From assembly GCA_030693415.1 (NCBI GenBank), contig JAUYAR010000150.1:1-48386 (forward strand): 48,386 bases of DNA, written 5' to 3'. Below, piece by piece: positions 1-7,230 of the stretch. Origin of the DNA: Candidatus Cloacimonadaceae bacterium (lineage in GTDB: Bacteria; Cloacimonadota; Cloacimonadia; Cloacimonadales; Cloacimonadaceae). The notes under the pieces are model-generated. The model made no database searches. It saw only the letters and a program-made list of their open reading frames with translations, and had not been told where the DNA came from. The stretch's first letter is position 1. Every line of letters starts with the position of its first letter. A program made the position numbers and the translations under genes.

Positions 1-126
1 TGGTCATTCGCTTCCAGTTGCTCTCCACCCCACCTCACGGTGACGCAGTTACCTTCGGCTACAGAGTTTTAACGGTGCTCTGAACAGGACTTTCACCTGT
101 CTGATATGTATCGCTCACAGGCGCAC
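1..126 (-). mobile_element. 5' end of a group II intron (truncated by window edge)
   Basis: Read on the minus strand from 126 downwards, this begins GTGCGCC and continues with the pattern GGTGAAAGTCC, GCCGAAGGTAACTGCGTC and GGTGGGGTGGAGAGCAAC. That resembles the 5' boundary and early domain I of bacterial group II introns, which typically start GUGYG. No maturase is visible because the window ends. The first 115 nt are identical to the copy at 48272-48386. The family assignment rests on recalled intron 5' ends, not on a folded structure. The insertion point lies 4 nt beyond a CCGACG hairpin (131-148). Confidence 0.75.
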
Positions 127-130
127 GAAC

Positions 131-148
131 GCCGACGTCCCCGTCGGC
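131..148 (-). repeat. CCGACG hairpin, intron-occupied copy
   Basis: gccgacgtccccgtcggc is a perfect 7-bp stem with a 4-nt loop. Read on the minus strand it is followed by gttc and then directly by the intron GTGCGCC. It is one of seven copies in the window. Confidence 0.85.
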
Positions 149-205
149 AATAGTAGCGACAAACATAACACATCAACCAATCTGTAAACCATCCTGCGGA
201 CAAGA

Positions 206-223
206 ACCGAAGGGGACGTCGGT
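206..223 (+). repeat. CCGACG hairpin, degenerate empty copy
   Basis: accgaaggggacgtcggt is the same hairpin with one broken pair. It is followed by aattc-cat, which matches the intron target with no intron present. Confidence 0.75.
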
Positions 224-239
224 AATTCCATAGCGCATA

Positions 240-257
240 GCCGAATCGGAATTCGGC
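240..257. repeat. GCCGAA/TTCGGC hairpin repeat, left copy
   Basis: gccgaatcggaattcggc has a 6-bp stem and is followed by a 'ttcccaatgg' tail. A near-identical copy with a similar tail lies at 48139-48156. Confidence 0.65.
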
Positions 258-361
258 TTCCCAATGGAGAGAATGCGGCTACCCAATTATCCCATGCCGA
301 TGTAGTATCTGCTTGTGACGGTGGCAGTTCCAGATTCGTAAAAGATGAAAAACGTGGCTGG

Positions 362-381
362 ATTCCAGCCTTCGCTGGAAT
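362..381. repeat. ATTCCAGC-CTTC-GCTGGAAT palindrome
   Basis: A perfect 8-bp inverted repeat with a CTTC loop, in a context tggattcc...gaatgacggg. It resembles the dispersed 'ATTCCCGC...GCGGGAAT' intergenic repeats seen in many bacterial genomes (for example dRS3 of Neisseria). Only one copy is visible here. Confidence 0.6.
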
Positions 382-455
382 GACGGGTTCACCCGTTCAC
401 TCGTTCACCCGCAGGATCGGCATCCTGCGCTACAAAAATCCAGTCTTCCCCCTTT

Positions 456-513
456 GCATTACGGTATCAATACGGACTCATTACGGACTAAGTCCGTATT
501 AACTCCGTAATGC
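456..513 (+). repeat. ACGG palindrome (family A), copy 1
   Basis: Arms at 456-478 and 491-513 start GCATTACGG and end CCGTAATGC, flanking a 12-nt centre. The arms pair with a couple of mismatches. It is preceded by ccccctttgc and followed by a degenerate GCAGCAT element at about 521-544. Other copies are at 27304-27361 and 47970-48027. Confidence 0.85.
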
Positions 514-618
514 TATGGAGTAGCGCAAAATGCCGATTCTGCGGAGAAACTTGCAATGAATTAGACTGCAATGACTTAATGCAGGAGAAGAGCAGTTGGG
601 ATAGAGTCCCTTCGTGTC

Positions 619-672
619 GCCGACGGGGACGTCGGCGTTCCATGATATGGAATTACCGACGTCCCCGTCGGT
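619..672. repeat. Head-to-head pair of CCGACG hairpins
   Basis: Hairpins at 619-636 and 655-672 face each other around gttccatgatatggaat. Each is followed on its own reading strand by an uninterrupted (g/aa)ttc-cat, so both are empty intron sites. Confidence 0.85.
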
Positions 673-692
673 TCTTGCCCGCAGGATCGGTT

Positions 693-743
693 ACAGATTT
701 GTGGGTTGACCACAGATTTGTGGGTTGACTACAGATTTGTGGA
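693..743 (+). repeat. 19-bp tandem repeat, about 2.7 units
   Basis: Units at 693-711 and 712-730 read acagatttgtgggttgacc and acagatttgtgggttgact, and a partial third unit follows at 731-743. There are no spacers, so this is not a CRISPR. It lies between two CCGACG hairpin clusters. Confidence 0.85.
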
Positions 744-810
744 TGGTTTACGTAATTTGCAGATGTGTCAAGCTCATCGCTATTTTCGCATAGGGATAGA
801 GCTTCGTGTC

Positions 811-828
811 GCCGACGGGGACGTCGGC
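811..828 (+). repeat. CCGACG hairpin, empty copy
   Basis: gccgacggggacgtcggc, followed by gttc-catgattt. The preceding cttcgtgtc is shared with the copy at 619, so the repeated unit is longer than the hairpin alone. Confidence 0.85.
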
Positions 829-860
829 GTTCCATGATTTAACTCATTGCAGGCTCCTCC

Positions 861-878
861 GCAGCATCGGCATGCTGC
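861..878. repeat. GCAGCAT-CGGC-ATGCTGC palindrome (family B), copy 1
   Basis: A perfect 7-bp stem with a 4-nt loop. It is preceded by aggctcctcc, much as in the copy at 27251 (agactcctcc). Confidence 0.85.
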
Positions 879-1019
879 GGAACTGGTGAATGCGGTGCTC
901 CGGTGTAATGCCGCGCCCTTTGCGCTTGACAGATTCCGCTTTTCCCAAAAAAAGGCACAAATAAAGATAAATCGAACAGGCAGGCGGAGTTGAGTATCCG
1001 CCGCCGGATGGAGAAAACA

Positions 1020-3497
1020 ATGGAATATCCTTTTCATGAGATCGAGCAAAAATGGCAGCAGATTTGGCGCGAAAAACGCATTTTCAACGCTCCGGATCTT
1101 TCCGAAAAACCAAAATACTATGTCCTTTCGATGTTTCCCTATCCCTCCGGCGTTCTCCATATCGGGCATGCGTCTAACTATTCGATCGGCGATGCGGTCA
1201 CGCGGCTGAAAATGATGGAAGGCTATGCCGTGATGCAGCCAATGGGCTATGATTCCTTTGGCATGCCTGCGGAAAATCATGCCATCCAGCACAATTCACA
1301 CCCAAAGATTACCACCGAGGAAAATATCTCCGCCATGCGCAGCCAGTTTGACGCCATGGGCTTTGGACTGGACTGGGATCGCGAGGTCAGCACCTGCCGT
1401 CCGGATTACTACAAGTGGGGACAATATATCTTCAAAAAGCTCTTTGGAAAAGGCTTGGTCTATCGCAAGAAATCCTTTCAAAACTGGTGCGACGAATGCC
1501 AGACAGTGCTTGCCAACGAACAGGTCGAGGACGGTGCCTGCTGGCGATGCCAGAGCGAAGTTGTCCAGAAAGAATTGGAGCAGTGGTATTTTAAGATCAC
1601 CGAGTATGCAGAGGAATTGCTCGATTTCAGCAAAGTGATCGACTGGCCGGAGCGTGTGATCATGATGCAAAAGCATTGGATCGGCAAAAGCGAAGGCACC
1701 TTGATCGAATTTCCGTTTGAGAACACAAATGAAACCATCGGCGTCTTCACTACTCGTCCGGACACTATCTTTGGCGCCACTTTCATGGCATTGCCTCCGG
1801 AGCATCCGCTGGTGCAGAAATGGTTGATGGAAGATACTGAAAACAAAGCGCTTGTGGATTTTTGCCAGAAGGTCATCAACGAAGACAAGATGACGCGCAC
1901 TGCCACGGACACCGCCAAGGAAGGCATCTTCAGCGGCAGGTTCTGTATCAATCCTTTGAATAATGAAAAAGTGCAGATCTGGGTGACGAACTATGTCCTC
2001 ATGGATTATGGCACCGGCGCCGTGATGGCTGTCCCCGCGCATGACCAACGCGATTTTGAATTTGCCGAAAAGTATGACATCCCGATGCGGATTGTGATCC
2101 AGAATCATACTCAAAACCTGATCCTGTCCGAAATGACCGAAGCATATATCGAACCCGGCATCATGGTCAATTCCGGAGCCTTTGACGGTATGGAAAGCGA
2201 AGCCGCCAAGGGTGCAATCGCTCAAGAGCTTGAAGCCGAGGGCAGAGGCAAACGCACCTCCACCTATCGTTTGAGGGACTGGGGAATCTCGCGCCAACGA
2301 TATTGGGGCAATCCCATTCCGGTGATCCACTGTCCGGATTGCGGCATCGTTCTGGTTCCGGATTGCGATCTGCCCGTGCTGCTTCCCGACAACGTTCAAG
2401 TGGGTAAAACCACAAATAACCCGCTGCTTTCCGTGCCGGAATGGATCAATGTGCCTTGCCCGGACTGCGGAAAAGACGCAAGGCGCGAAACGGATACGAT
2501 GGACACCTTCGTAGATAGTTCATGGTACTATGCGCGCTATGCGGATCCCCAAAACAGTGAGCTTCCTTTTGATCCGGTCAAGGGAAATTATTGGCTGCCG
2601 GTGGATCAATATATCGGCGGCATCGAACACGCCTGCATGCACTTGCTCTATGCCAGATTCATCGGAAAGTTTATGCGCGATCTTGGCTGGCTGGAGCAGG
2701 ACGAACCCTTTGCCAGATTGCTCACCCAGGGCATGGTCACCAAAGACGGCGCCAAAATGAGCAAATCCAAAGGCAACACCGTCGATCCTACCTATATCAT
2801 TGATCGTTTCGGAGCGGATACTTTGCGCGTATTCTTGCTTTTTGCCTCGCCACCGGAAAAAGACGTGGAATGGAGCGACGACGGCGTCATGGGTTCATTC
2901 CGTTTCCTGAACCGCGTGTGGCGATTGATCGAATCCAATCTGGAAACCATCAAGCGTGGCATGGCTTGCAGCGCAGAGCCGGAGGATGTTTCTCCGGAAA
3001 TGAAACCCCTGCTTTTCAGCTCCCACCGAGGCATCAAAAAGTGGCGCGAGGATTGTCTCAAGCGCATGCAGTATAATACCGCCATCGCCGCCACGATGGA
3101 ACATCTGAATCACTGCATTGCCGTGAAGAATCCCGAATCCTTGAGCGATGCCGATCTGGCGGTCTATAGTGAAGCCTGCGGTATCATTGCCCAAATGCTT
3201 TATCCCTTCGCGCCCCACATCGCTGAAGAGCTTTGGCAAATGATGGGCTTTGAGACGATGCTTCACGAAAGCGGCATGCCGGATTATGAGGAGCGCTATC
3301 TCATACAGGATAGTATCACTTACGTAATCCAGATCAATGGCAAACTGCGCGGCAGGATCGAAGTGCCTGTCGATATCGATCACGAAACCTTGAAACAGCA
3401 AGTTCTCGAGGTAGAAAACGTCAAGCGCAGCCTGGAAGGTTGCCAAGTCAAAAAGATTATCGTCGTTCCAGGAAAGATGGTGAGTATAGCGGTGTAA
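1020..3497 (+). CDS. leuS: Leucyl-tRNA synthetase
   Basis: Class I aminoacyl-tRNA synthetase that charges tRNA-Leu with leucine in the cytoplasm. The PYPSGVLHIGH signature places HIGH at about residues 47-50, and DGAKMSKSKGN places KMSKS at about 579-583. The CP1 editing region lies between them (TTRPDTIFGATF, near residue 245). The C terminus ends in the usual small domain (IQINGKLRGRIEV). At 825 residues it is a normal bacterial length. I chose ATG 1020 because GGATGGAG lies at a good distance and the protein then starts MEYPFHEIEQKWQ, as the family does. An upstream in-frame TTG (990) and an ATG (1008) are less likely. A TTGACA box lies at 926-931. It is monocistronic or first in a loose cluster. 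Confidence 0.98.
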   Translation: MEYPFHEIEQKWQQIWREKRIFNAPDLSEKPKYYVLSMFPYPSGVLHIGHASNYSIGDAVTRLKMMEGYAVMQPMGYDSFGMPAENHAIQHNSHPKITTEENISAMRSQFDAMGFGLDWDREVSTCRPDYYKWGQYIFKKLFGKGLVYRKKSFQNWCDECQTVLANEQVEDGACWRCQSEVVQKELEQWYFKITEYAEELLDFSKVIDWPERVIMMQKHWIGKSEGTLIEFPFENTNETIGVFTTRPDTIFGATFMALPPEHPLVQKWLMEDTENKALVDFCQKVINEDKMTRTATDTAKEGIFSGRFCINPLNNEKVQIWVTNYVLMDYGTGAVMAVPAHDQRDFEFAEKYDIPMRIVIQNHTQNLILSEMTEAYIEPGIMVNSGAFDGMESEAAKGAIAQELEAEGRGKRTSTYRLRDWGISRQRYWGNPIPVIHCPDCGIVLVPDCDLPVLLPDNVQVGKTTNNPLLSVPEWINVPCPDCGKDARRETDTMDTFVDSSWYYARYADPQNSELPFDPVKGNYWLPVDQYIGGIEHACMHLLYARFIGKFMRDLGWLEQDEPFARLLTQGMVTKDGAKMSKSKGNTVDPTYIIDRFGADTLRVFLLFASPPEKDVEWSDDGVMGSFRFLNRVWRLIESNLETIKRGMACSAEPEDVSPEMKPLLFSSHRGIKKWREDCLKRMQYNTAIAATMEHLNHCIAVKNPESLSDADLAVYSEACGIIAQMLYPFAPHIAEELWQMMGFETMLHESGMPDYEERYLIQDSITYVIQINGKLRGRIEVPVDIDHETLKQQVLEVENVKRSLEGCQVKKIIVVPGKMVSIAV

Positions 3498-3549
3498 TAC
3501 CGAGTTTTTTGGAAATATGCCTATCAAACACAGCGACTTTCCCAGTAGC

Positions 3550-3567
3550 GCAGCATGCCGATGCTGC
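3550..3567. repeat. GCAGCAT palindrome (family B), copy 2
   Basis: gcagcatgccgatgctgc, embedded in gtagc...gg, lies 53 bp after the leuS stop. Its position could make it an RNA 3' stem, but there is no T-run. Confidence 0.8.
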
Positions 3568-3600
3568 GGACCGGATATTCAGAGAACGCAAATACCATAC

Positions 3601-3757
3601 ATCACTACATCACTTTCTCTGCCTCTCTTCTCTGATCCCTCTGAATCTCCGTGGTGAAAAATCTCTGCTTCTCACCCGCCTTGCTCAGTGCATAAGAATC
3701 ACTAAAAAATATTTCCCGCTTGACAAAAGGCAAGGGCTCTTGGGAGTGTTCCATAAA
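3601..3757 (+). promoter_or_regulatory. Pyrimidine tract plus TTGACA promoter-like module ahead of lepB
   Basis: A CT-rich tract (3601-3680, including tctccgtggtgaa) is followed by ctaaaaaatattt and TTGACA at 3720-3725. No TATAAT lies 16-18 nt downstream, but CATAAA begins 26 nt after the box. The stretch aligns with the region ahead of lepA over about 110 bp. Calling it a promoter is inference. Confidence 0.5.
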
Positions 3758-3783
3758 TTCCGAAAAATAAGGAAATGAGGTTC

Positions 3784-4719
3784 ATGAAAGAACGCGCGTC
3801 CCTGAAAAACATGAAACAAAAGCAAGATACAAAAGAAATAGCCGGAACGATCACCCCTCTACCGGATGGCAAGAAGTTTCGCAAACGCAAGCCCTTCGTC
3901 CAAGACTGGGTGGAGGCGATCCTCTTTGCCTTCGTGGTGGCGATGATCATCCGCAACTATACGTTTCAGAACTTCATGATTCCCTCTTCTTCGATGGAAA
4001 AGACCCTATTGGTGGGCGATTATCTGGTGGCGAACAAACTTAAATACTATTTTACCGATCCCCAACGCGAGGACATCGTCACTTTCCGCTATCCCAAGAT
4101 CGAGGAAGGCACACCGGAACACCCGGAATATAAAAAGGACTTCGTCAGGATTTTCCATCCGATCTATATCAATAAAAGCGGGAGTTTTAGCAAGTTTCCC
4201 CTCACCTTTTTGCACCTCTCCTATTATGCCAGAAAGAATGTGGTGAAAAGGGTGATCGGCATGCCGGGAGACACTATCGAAGTGCGCGACAAGATCGTCT
4301 TTGTCAACGGCGAAAGATTCGAGCGCGGATATGAATGCTATGACGTCGCCGAACCCGCTCCCCCCTCCCCGCCAAGGATCATTCACGAACACCGGATGAG
4401 CCCCTTCACGATGGATTGGGTGGCGCAAAGCCGCTGGTATGAACCATTTAGAGTGGAAACGGATTCCACGGACGCGATCGCCAGACGCAACTTTTTCAAC
4501 CGCGATTGGTTCGGGCCAATCAAAGTGCCCGAGGGCAAATACTTCGTGCTCGGGGACAATCGCGACGTGAGCGAAGACAGCCGTTATTGGGGATTTCTGG
4601 ATCGAAAGGACATCACCGGCACGCCTTGGCTGATCTTCTTTTCCAAGGGTATCGAATATAACAAGCTGTTCGACACCCCGCACACACGATGGGACAGAAT
4701 CTTCCGCCTCGCCCGTTAG
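3784..4719 (+). CDS. lepB: Signal peptidase I
   Basis: Membrane-bound serine protease that removes signal peptides from exported preproteins. A basic N terminus leads into one membrane segment (about residues 36-55, AILFAFVVAMII). It is followed by the catalytic serine box IPSSSMEKT (Ser at about 70), the catalytic lysine box VVKRVIGMPGD (Lys at about 155), and the late box GDNRDVSEDSRYWG. The two boxes are separated by extra sequence, giving about 311 residues, within the Gram-negative range. ATG 3784 sits about 10 nt after AAGGA; ATG 3775 abuts that site and is less likely. The last 31 bp overlap the next gene in another frame. Confidence 0.95.
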   Translation: MKERASLKNMKQKQDTKEIAGTITPLPDGKKFRKRKPFVQDWVEAILFAFVVAMIIRNYTFQNFMIPSSSMEKTLLVGDYLVANKLKYYFTDPQREDIVTFRYPKIEEGTPEHPEYKKDFVRIFHPIYINKSGSFSKFPLTFLHLSYYARKNVVKRVIGMPGDTIEVRDKIVFVNGERFERGYECYDVAEPAPPSPPRIIHEHRMSPFTMDWVAQSRWYEPFRVETDSTDAIARRNFFNRDWFGPIKVPEGKYFVLGDNRDVSEDSRYWGFLDRKDITGTPWLIFFSKGIEYNKLFDTPHTRWDRIFRLAR

Positions 4720-5819
4720 GGCTCTATCTTCATATTCCTTTCTGCCTCAGGAAATGTGATTATTGCAGCTTTTTCTCGCAGGACTATTCCCGCGCCGCAC
4801 TTTCCCGCTATCTTGAATACTTGGATATGGAGATAGGCCTCTATCGGGATTTCTTGAGCGAAGAGCTTGATACGATATACTTTGGCGGAGGAACGCCATC
4901 GCTTTTGAGCGCGGAGGAGATTTTCATGCTCTGCTCGCGTTTCAAGCTCAAGGAAAATGCCGAAATCACGCTTGAAATCAACCCTTTGCAGATCACGTCT
5001 TCCTATCTGAAGGAACTGGTTTCAACCCCCGTGAACCGTCTTTCCATCGGAGTGCAAAGCCTTGATAACAATGATCTTGCCTATCTTGGAAGACGTCATC
5101 GGGCTCAGCAAATCCCCGAAAAGATTTCTCTCCTGCGTGAGTTTGGTTATGATAATATCTCGCTTGACCTGATCTACGGTCTGCCGGGTTCGAGTGAGCA
5201 AAGCGGGAAGGAAAACCTCGCGCGTTTCCTTGCTTTGGGCACTGAGCATCTATCATGCTATCTGCTTACCTTAGATGAGGATACGCCGCTCGGGAAAAAG
5301 CAAAAAGAGCGGGCTACTCTACCAGAAGACGAGATTCTCGCCGCGCAGTATCATGCCATCCGTGAAGGCTTGACAGACGCGGGTTTTGAGCACTACGAGA
5401 TCTCAAACTTCGCGCGATCCGGCTTTCGTTCAAAACACAATCTGCTTTATTGGAATTCCGATCCCTGGCTTGCCTTGGGAGCTTCCGCTGCCGGATGGAT
5501 GCCGCCCAGGCGTTATCAGAATGCCGCTTCGCTAAAAGAGTATTACAAAGACATCGATGCCGGCGTGGTTTTCCCCAATACCGAGCATTCCGATGAGCGC
5601 CAAAACGCCGCGGACTATGCAATGATGAGCCTTCGCCTGATAGAGGGCATGGATAGTGCCGAATATAAGAAACGTTTCGGAGTTGATTTTATGAAAGAAA
5701 AGTGCGAGGCGGTCAAGCGTTTGGCAGCTTTGGACTTGCTGGAGTTTGATGAGAATCATATCCGCTTGTCAAGCAAGGCTTTGTTCATATCAAATACCGT
5801 GATCGGAGCGCTGCTGTGA
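4689..5819 (+). CDS. hemW: HemW-like radical SAM protein
   Basis: Oxygen-independent coproporphyrinogen III oxidase-like family. The radical SAM cluster motif CLRKCDYCSFF has Cys at about residues 19, 23 and 26. The CxxxCxxC is followed by Ser-Phe, the HemW pattern rather than the HemN one, so a haem-chaperone-like role is likelier than true CPO activity. IYFGGGTPSLL (SAM binding) and SIGVQSLDNNDL follow, as expected for the family. Its length of 376 residues is typical. The start overlaps the end of lepB and no strong Shine-Dalgarno is visible, so translation is probably coupled. The next gene overlaps by four bases (GTGA). Confidence 0.9.
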   Translation: MGQNLPPRPLGLYLHIPFCLRKCDYCSFFSQDYSRAALSRYLEYLDMEIGLYRDFLSEELDTIYFGGGTPSLLSAEEIFMLCSRFKLKENAEITLEINPLQITSSYLKELVSTPVNRLSIGVQSLDNNDLAYLGRRHRAQQIPEKISLLREFGYDNISLDLIYGLPGSSEQSGKENLARFLALGTEHLSCYLLTLDEDTPLGKKQKERATLPEDEILAAQYHAIREGLTDAGFEHYEISNFARSGFRSKHNLLYWNSDPWLALGASAAGWMPPRRYQNAASLKEYYKDIDAGVVFPNTEHSDERQNAADYAMMSLRLIEGMDSAEYKKRFGVDFMKEKCEAVKRLAALDLLEFDENHIRLSSKALFISNTVIGALL

Positions 5820-7228
5820 AACTGGAAGAATTGCGTCTTCAGCTTGCGGAAACGATATCCGGAACTCCTTTTGAGGGCAAAACATACTTTACCGGAGGCT
5901 GCGTGCGGGATTATCTTCTGTCTCTTTCGGATGCCGTCTCCAAAGAGCGCCAATACGTCGAACAATCCACTCAGGATGTGGATATCGCGGTCGAGTTTCC
6001 CGATGGCGGAGTGCTGCTTTCACATTTTCTTCACCAAAGGCTGGGCACTTCCCACCCAACAGTCTATAATACTTTTGGGACGGCTTCAACCATTCTGCGG
6101 GGTTTGCGATTGGAATTGGTGATGACCCGTAAAGAAAGCTACCGCGCCAGGAACAGAAAGCCTTCGGTGCTTGCGGGAGATTTGCTTGACGATGCCAAAA
6201 GAAGGGATTTCACCGTCAATGCCATCTATATCAATATCTCCGATGGAGCGTTGTTTGACCCCACTCAAAGGGGGTTTGAGGATCTGAAAAATGGCGTCAT
6301 ACGCAGCGTTCGCGATCCCGGAGGAGTCTTTGAAGAAGACCCTTTACGCTTGCTGCGTGCGATCCGGTTTGCCGTTCAACTGGATTTCTCCATCGATGAG
6401 GAAACGCTTGCGGCGATTTGTGTTAGCAACGCGTCAATCAAAGACATCTCCGAAGAGCGGATCGCGGAGGAGTTTTGCAAGATCATCTCTCTGCCGGATA
6501 TCGAAGCCGCGATTTCCGGTATCGAGCTGATGCGTGAGACCGGCATCCTGACACAAATCCTGCCGGAACTGCAAGCGTTGGTTGGACTTGCGCAAAACCA
6601 CTTTCACCATCTGGACGCGTACTATCACACCCTGGAGGTGCTGCGCAAGACCGGAAACATCCCCAATCTGCGTCTCGCGGCACTCCTGCACGACGTTGGC
6701 AAAGCGCAAACTCTCACGCTCAGCGATAAGGGAAACATCCATTTCTATTATCATCATAGCGTCGGCGCCCACCTGGCGAGAGAGATCCTCAAACGTTTTC
6801 ACATTCGCAAAGCCGATGCCGTCAATATCGCCTTCGCGATCGAAAAACACATGGTTTTCAAACAAGGCGGCGAGAAGGGCGAAAAGCTGAAAGATTCCAC
6901 CCTGCGTCGCTATATGGAGCACGGCGATGACAAGTTGGAACTGCTCTTGGGGCTCATTCATGCGGACAATCTGTCGCACCATCCTGATCACTGTCTGCCG
7001 GATCAAATTCCAGCATTAAGACGGCGAATCGGCTTGTTGAAAGAGGTGATGCAAAGATTTATCTTGACAGGTAGAGACCTGATGGAGGAGTTTGCCATTT
7101 CCGAGGGTAGTATTATAGGAGAAATGTTGAAAATAGCGAAGGAGCGATGGTTTGAAAATCCCGAGTGGGGAAAACAAGAGCTGTTGGATATGCTGCGGCG
7201 GGAGTTTTTCCCTGGGGTAGAAGGATGA
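5816..7228 (+). CDS. cca: tRNA nucleotidyltransferase / poly(A) polymerase family with HD domain
   Basis: Adds the 3' CCA, or possibly only A residues, to RNA. FTGGCVRDYLL at residues 25-35 and QDVDIAVEF at about 53-61 give the nucleotidyltransferase GG...DxD core. RRDFTVNAIYI and EDPLRLLRAIRF are family motifs B to D. An HD phosphohydrolase motif (LLHDVGK) lies at about residue 290. The gene starts at GTG 5816 inside the TGA of the preceding gene, so it is translationally coupled. The window tRNA encodes its own CCA, so repair or poly(A) functions are possible. Sequence alone cannot separate CCA-adding from poly(A) specificity. Confidence 0.9.
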   Translation: MKLEELRLQLAETISGTPFEGKTYFTGGCVRDYLLSLSDAVSKERQYVEQSTQDVDIAVEFPDGGVLLSHFLHQRLGTSHPTVYNTFGTASTILRGLRLELVMTRKESYRARNRKPSVLAGDLLDDAKRRDFTVNAIYINISDGALFDPTQRGFEDLKNGVIRSVRDPGGVFEEDPLRLLRAIRFAVQLDFSIDEETLAAICVSNASIKDISEERIAEEFCKIISLPDIEAAISGIELMRETGILTQILPELQALVGLAQNHFHHLDAYYHTLEVLRKTGNIPNLRLAALLHDVGKAQTLTLSDKGNIHFYYHHSVGAHLAREILKRFHIRKADAVNIAFAIEKHMVFKQGGEKGEKLKDSTLRRYMEHGDDKLELLLGLIHADNLSHHPDHCLPDQIPALRRRIGLLKEVMQRFILTGRDLMEEFAISEGSIIGEMLKIAKERWFENPEWGKQELLDMLRREFFPGVEG

Positions 7229-7230
7229 TG

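Larger units (their letters stand above)
127..1019. other. Gene-free repeat mosaic upstream of leuS
   Basis: I find no credible gene here; the short ORFs are built from repeats. It contains five CCGACG hairpins, an ATTCCAGC hairpin, an ACGG palindrome, a GCAGCAT palindrome with a degenerate second copy, a GCCGAATCGG hairpin (240-257) and a 19-bp tandem repeat. A TTGACA box at 926-931 is the only promoter-like signal ahead of leuS. Confidence 0.8.

Noticed and set aside
693-743. Possible CRISPR array
   Set aside because: The repeats are directly adjacent with no spacers, there are fewer than three full units, and no cas gene is present.
510-835. Short ORFs of 60-72 codons in both strands
   Set aside because: They run through hairpin repeats, have no Shine-Dalgarno and encode Arg/Gly-rich low-complexity sequence that varies between repeat copies.
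880-1019. T-box or other riboswitch ahead of leuS
   Set aside because: No T-box core or antiterminator with T-run is visible, and the leader is too short.
1296-2399. 367-codon open frame antisense to leuS
   Set aside because: leuS is intact across this span. The frame lacks a start context and shows no family features.
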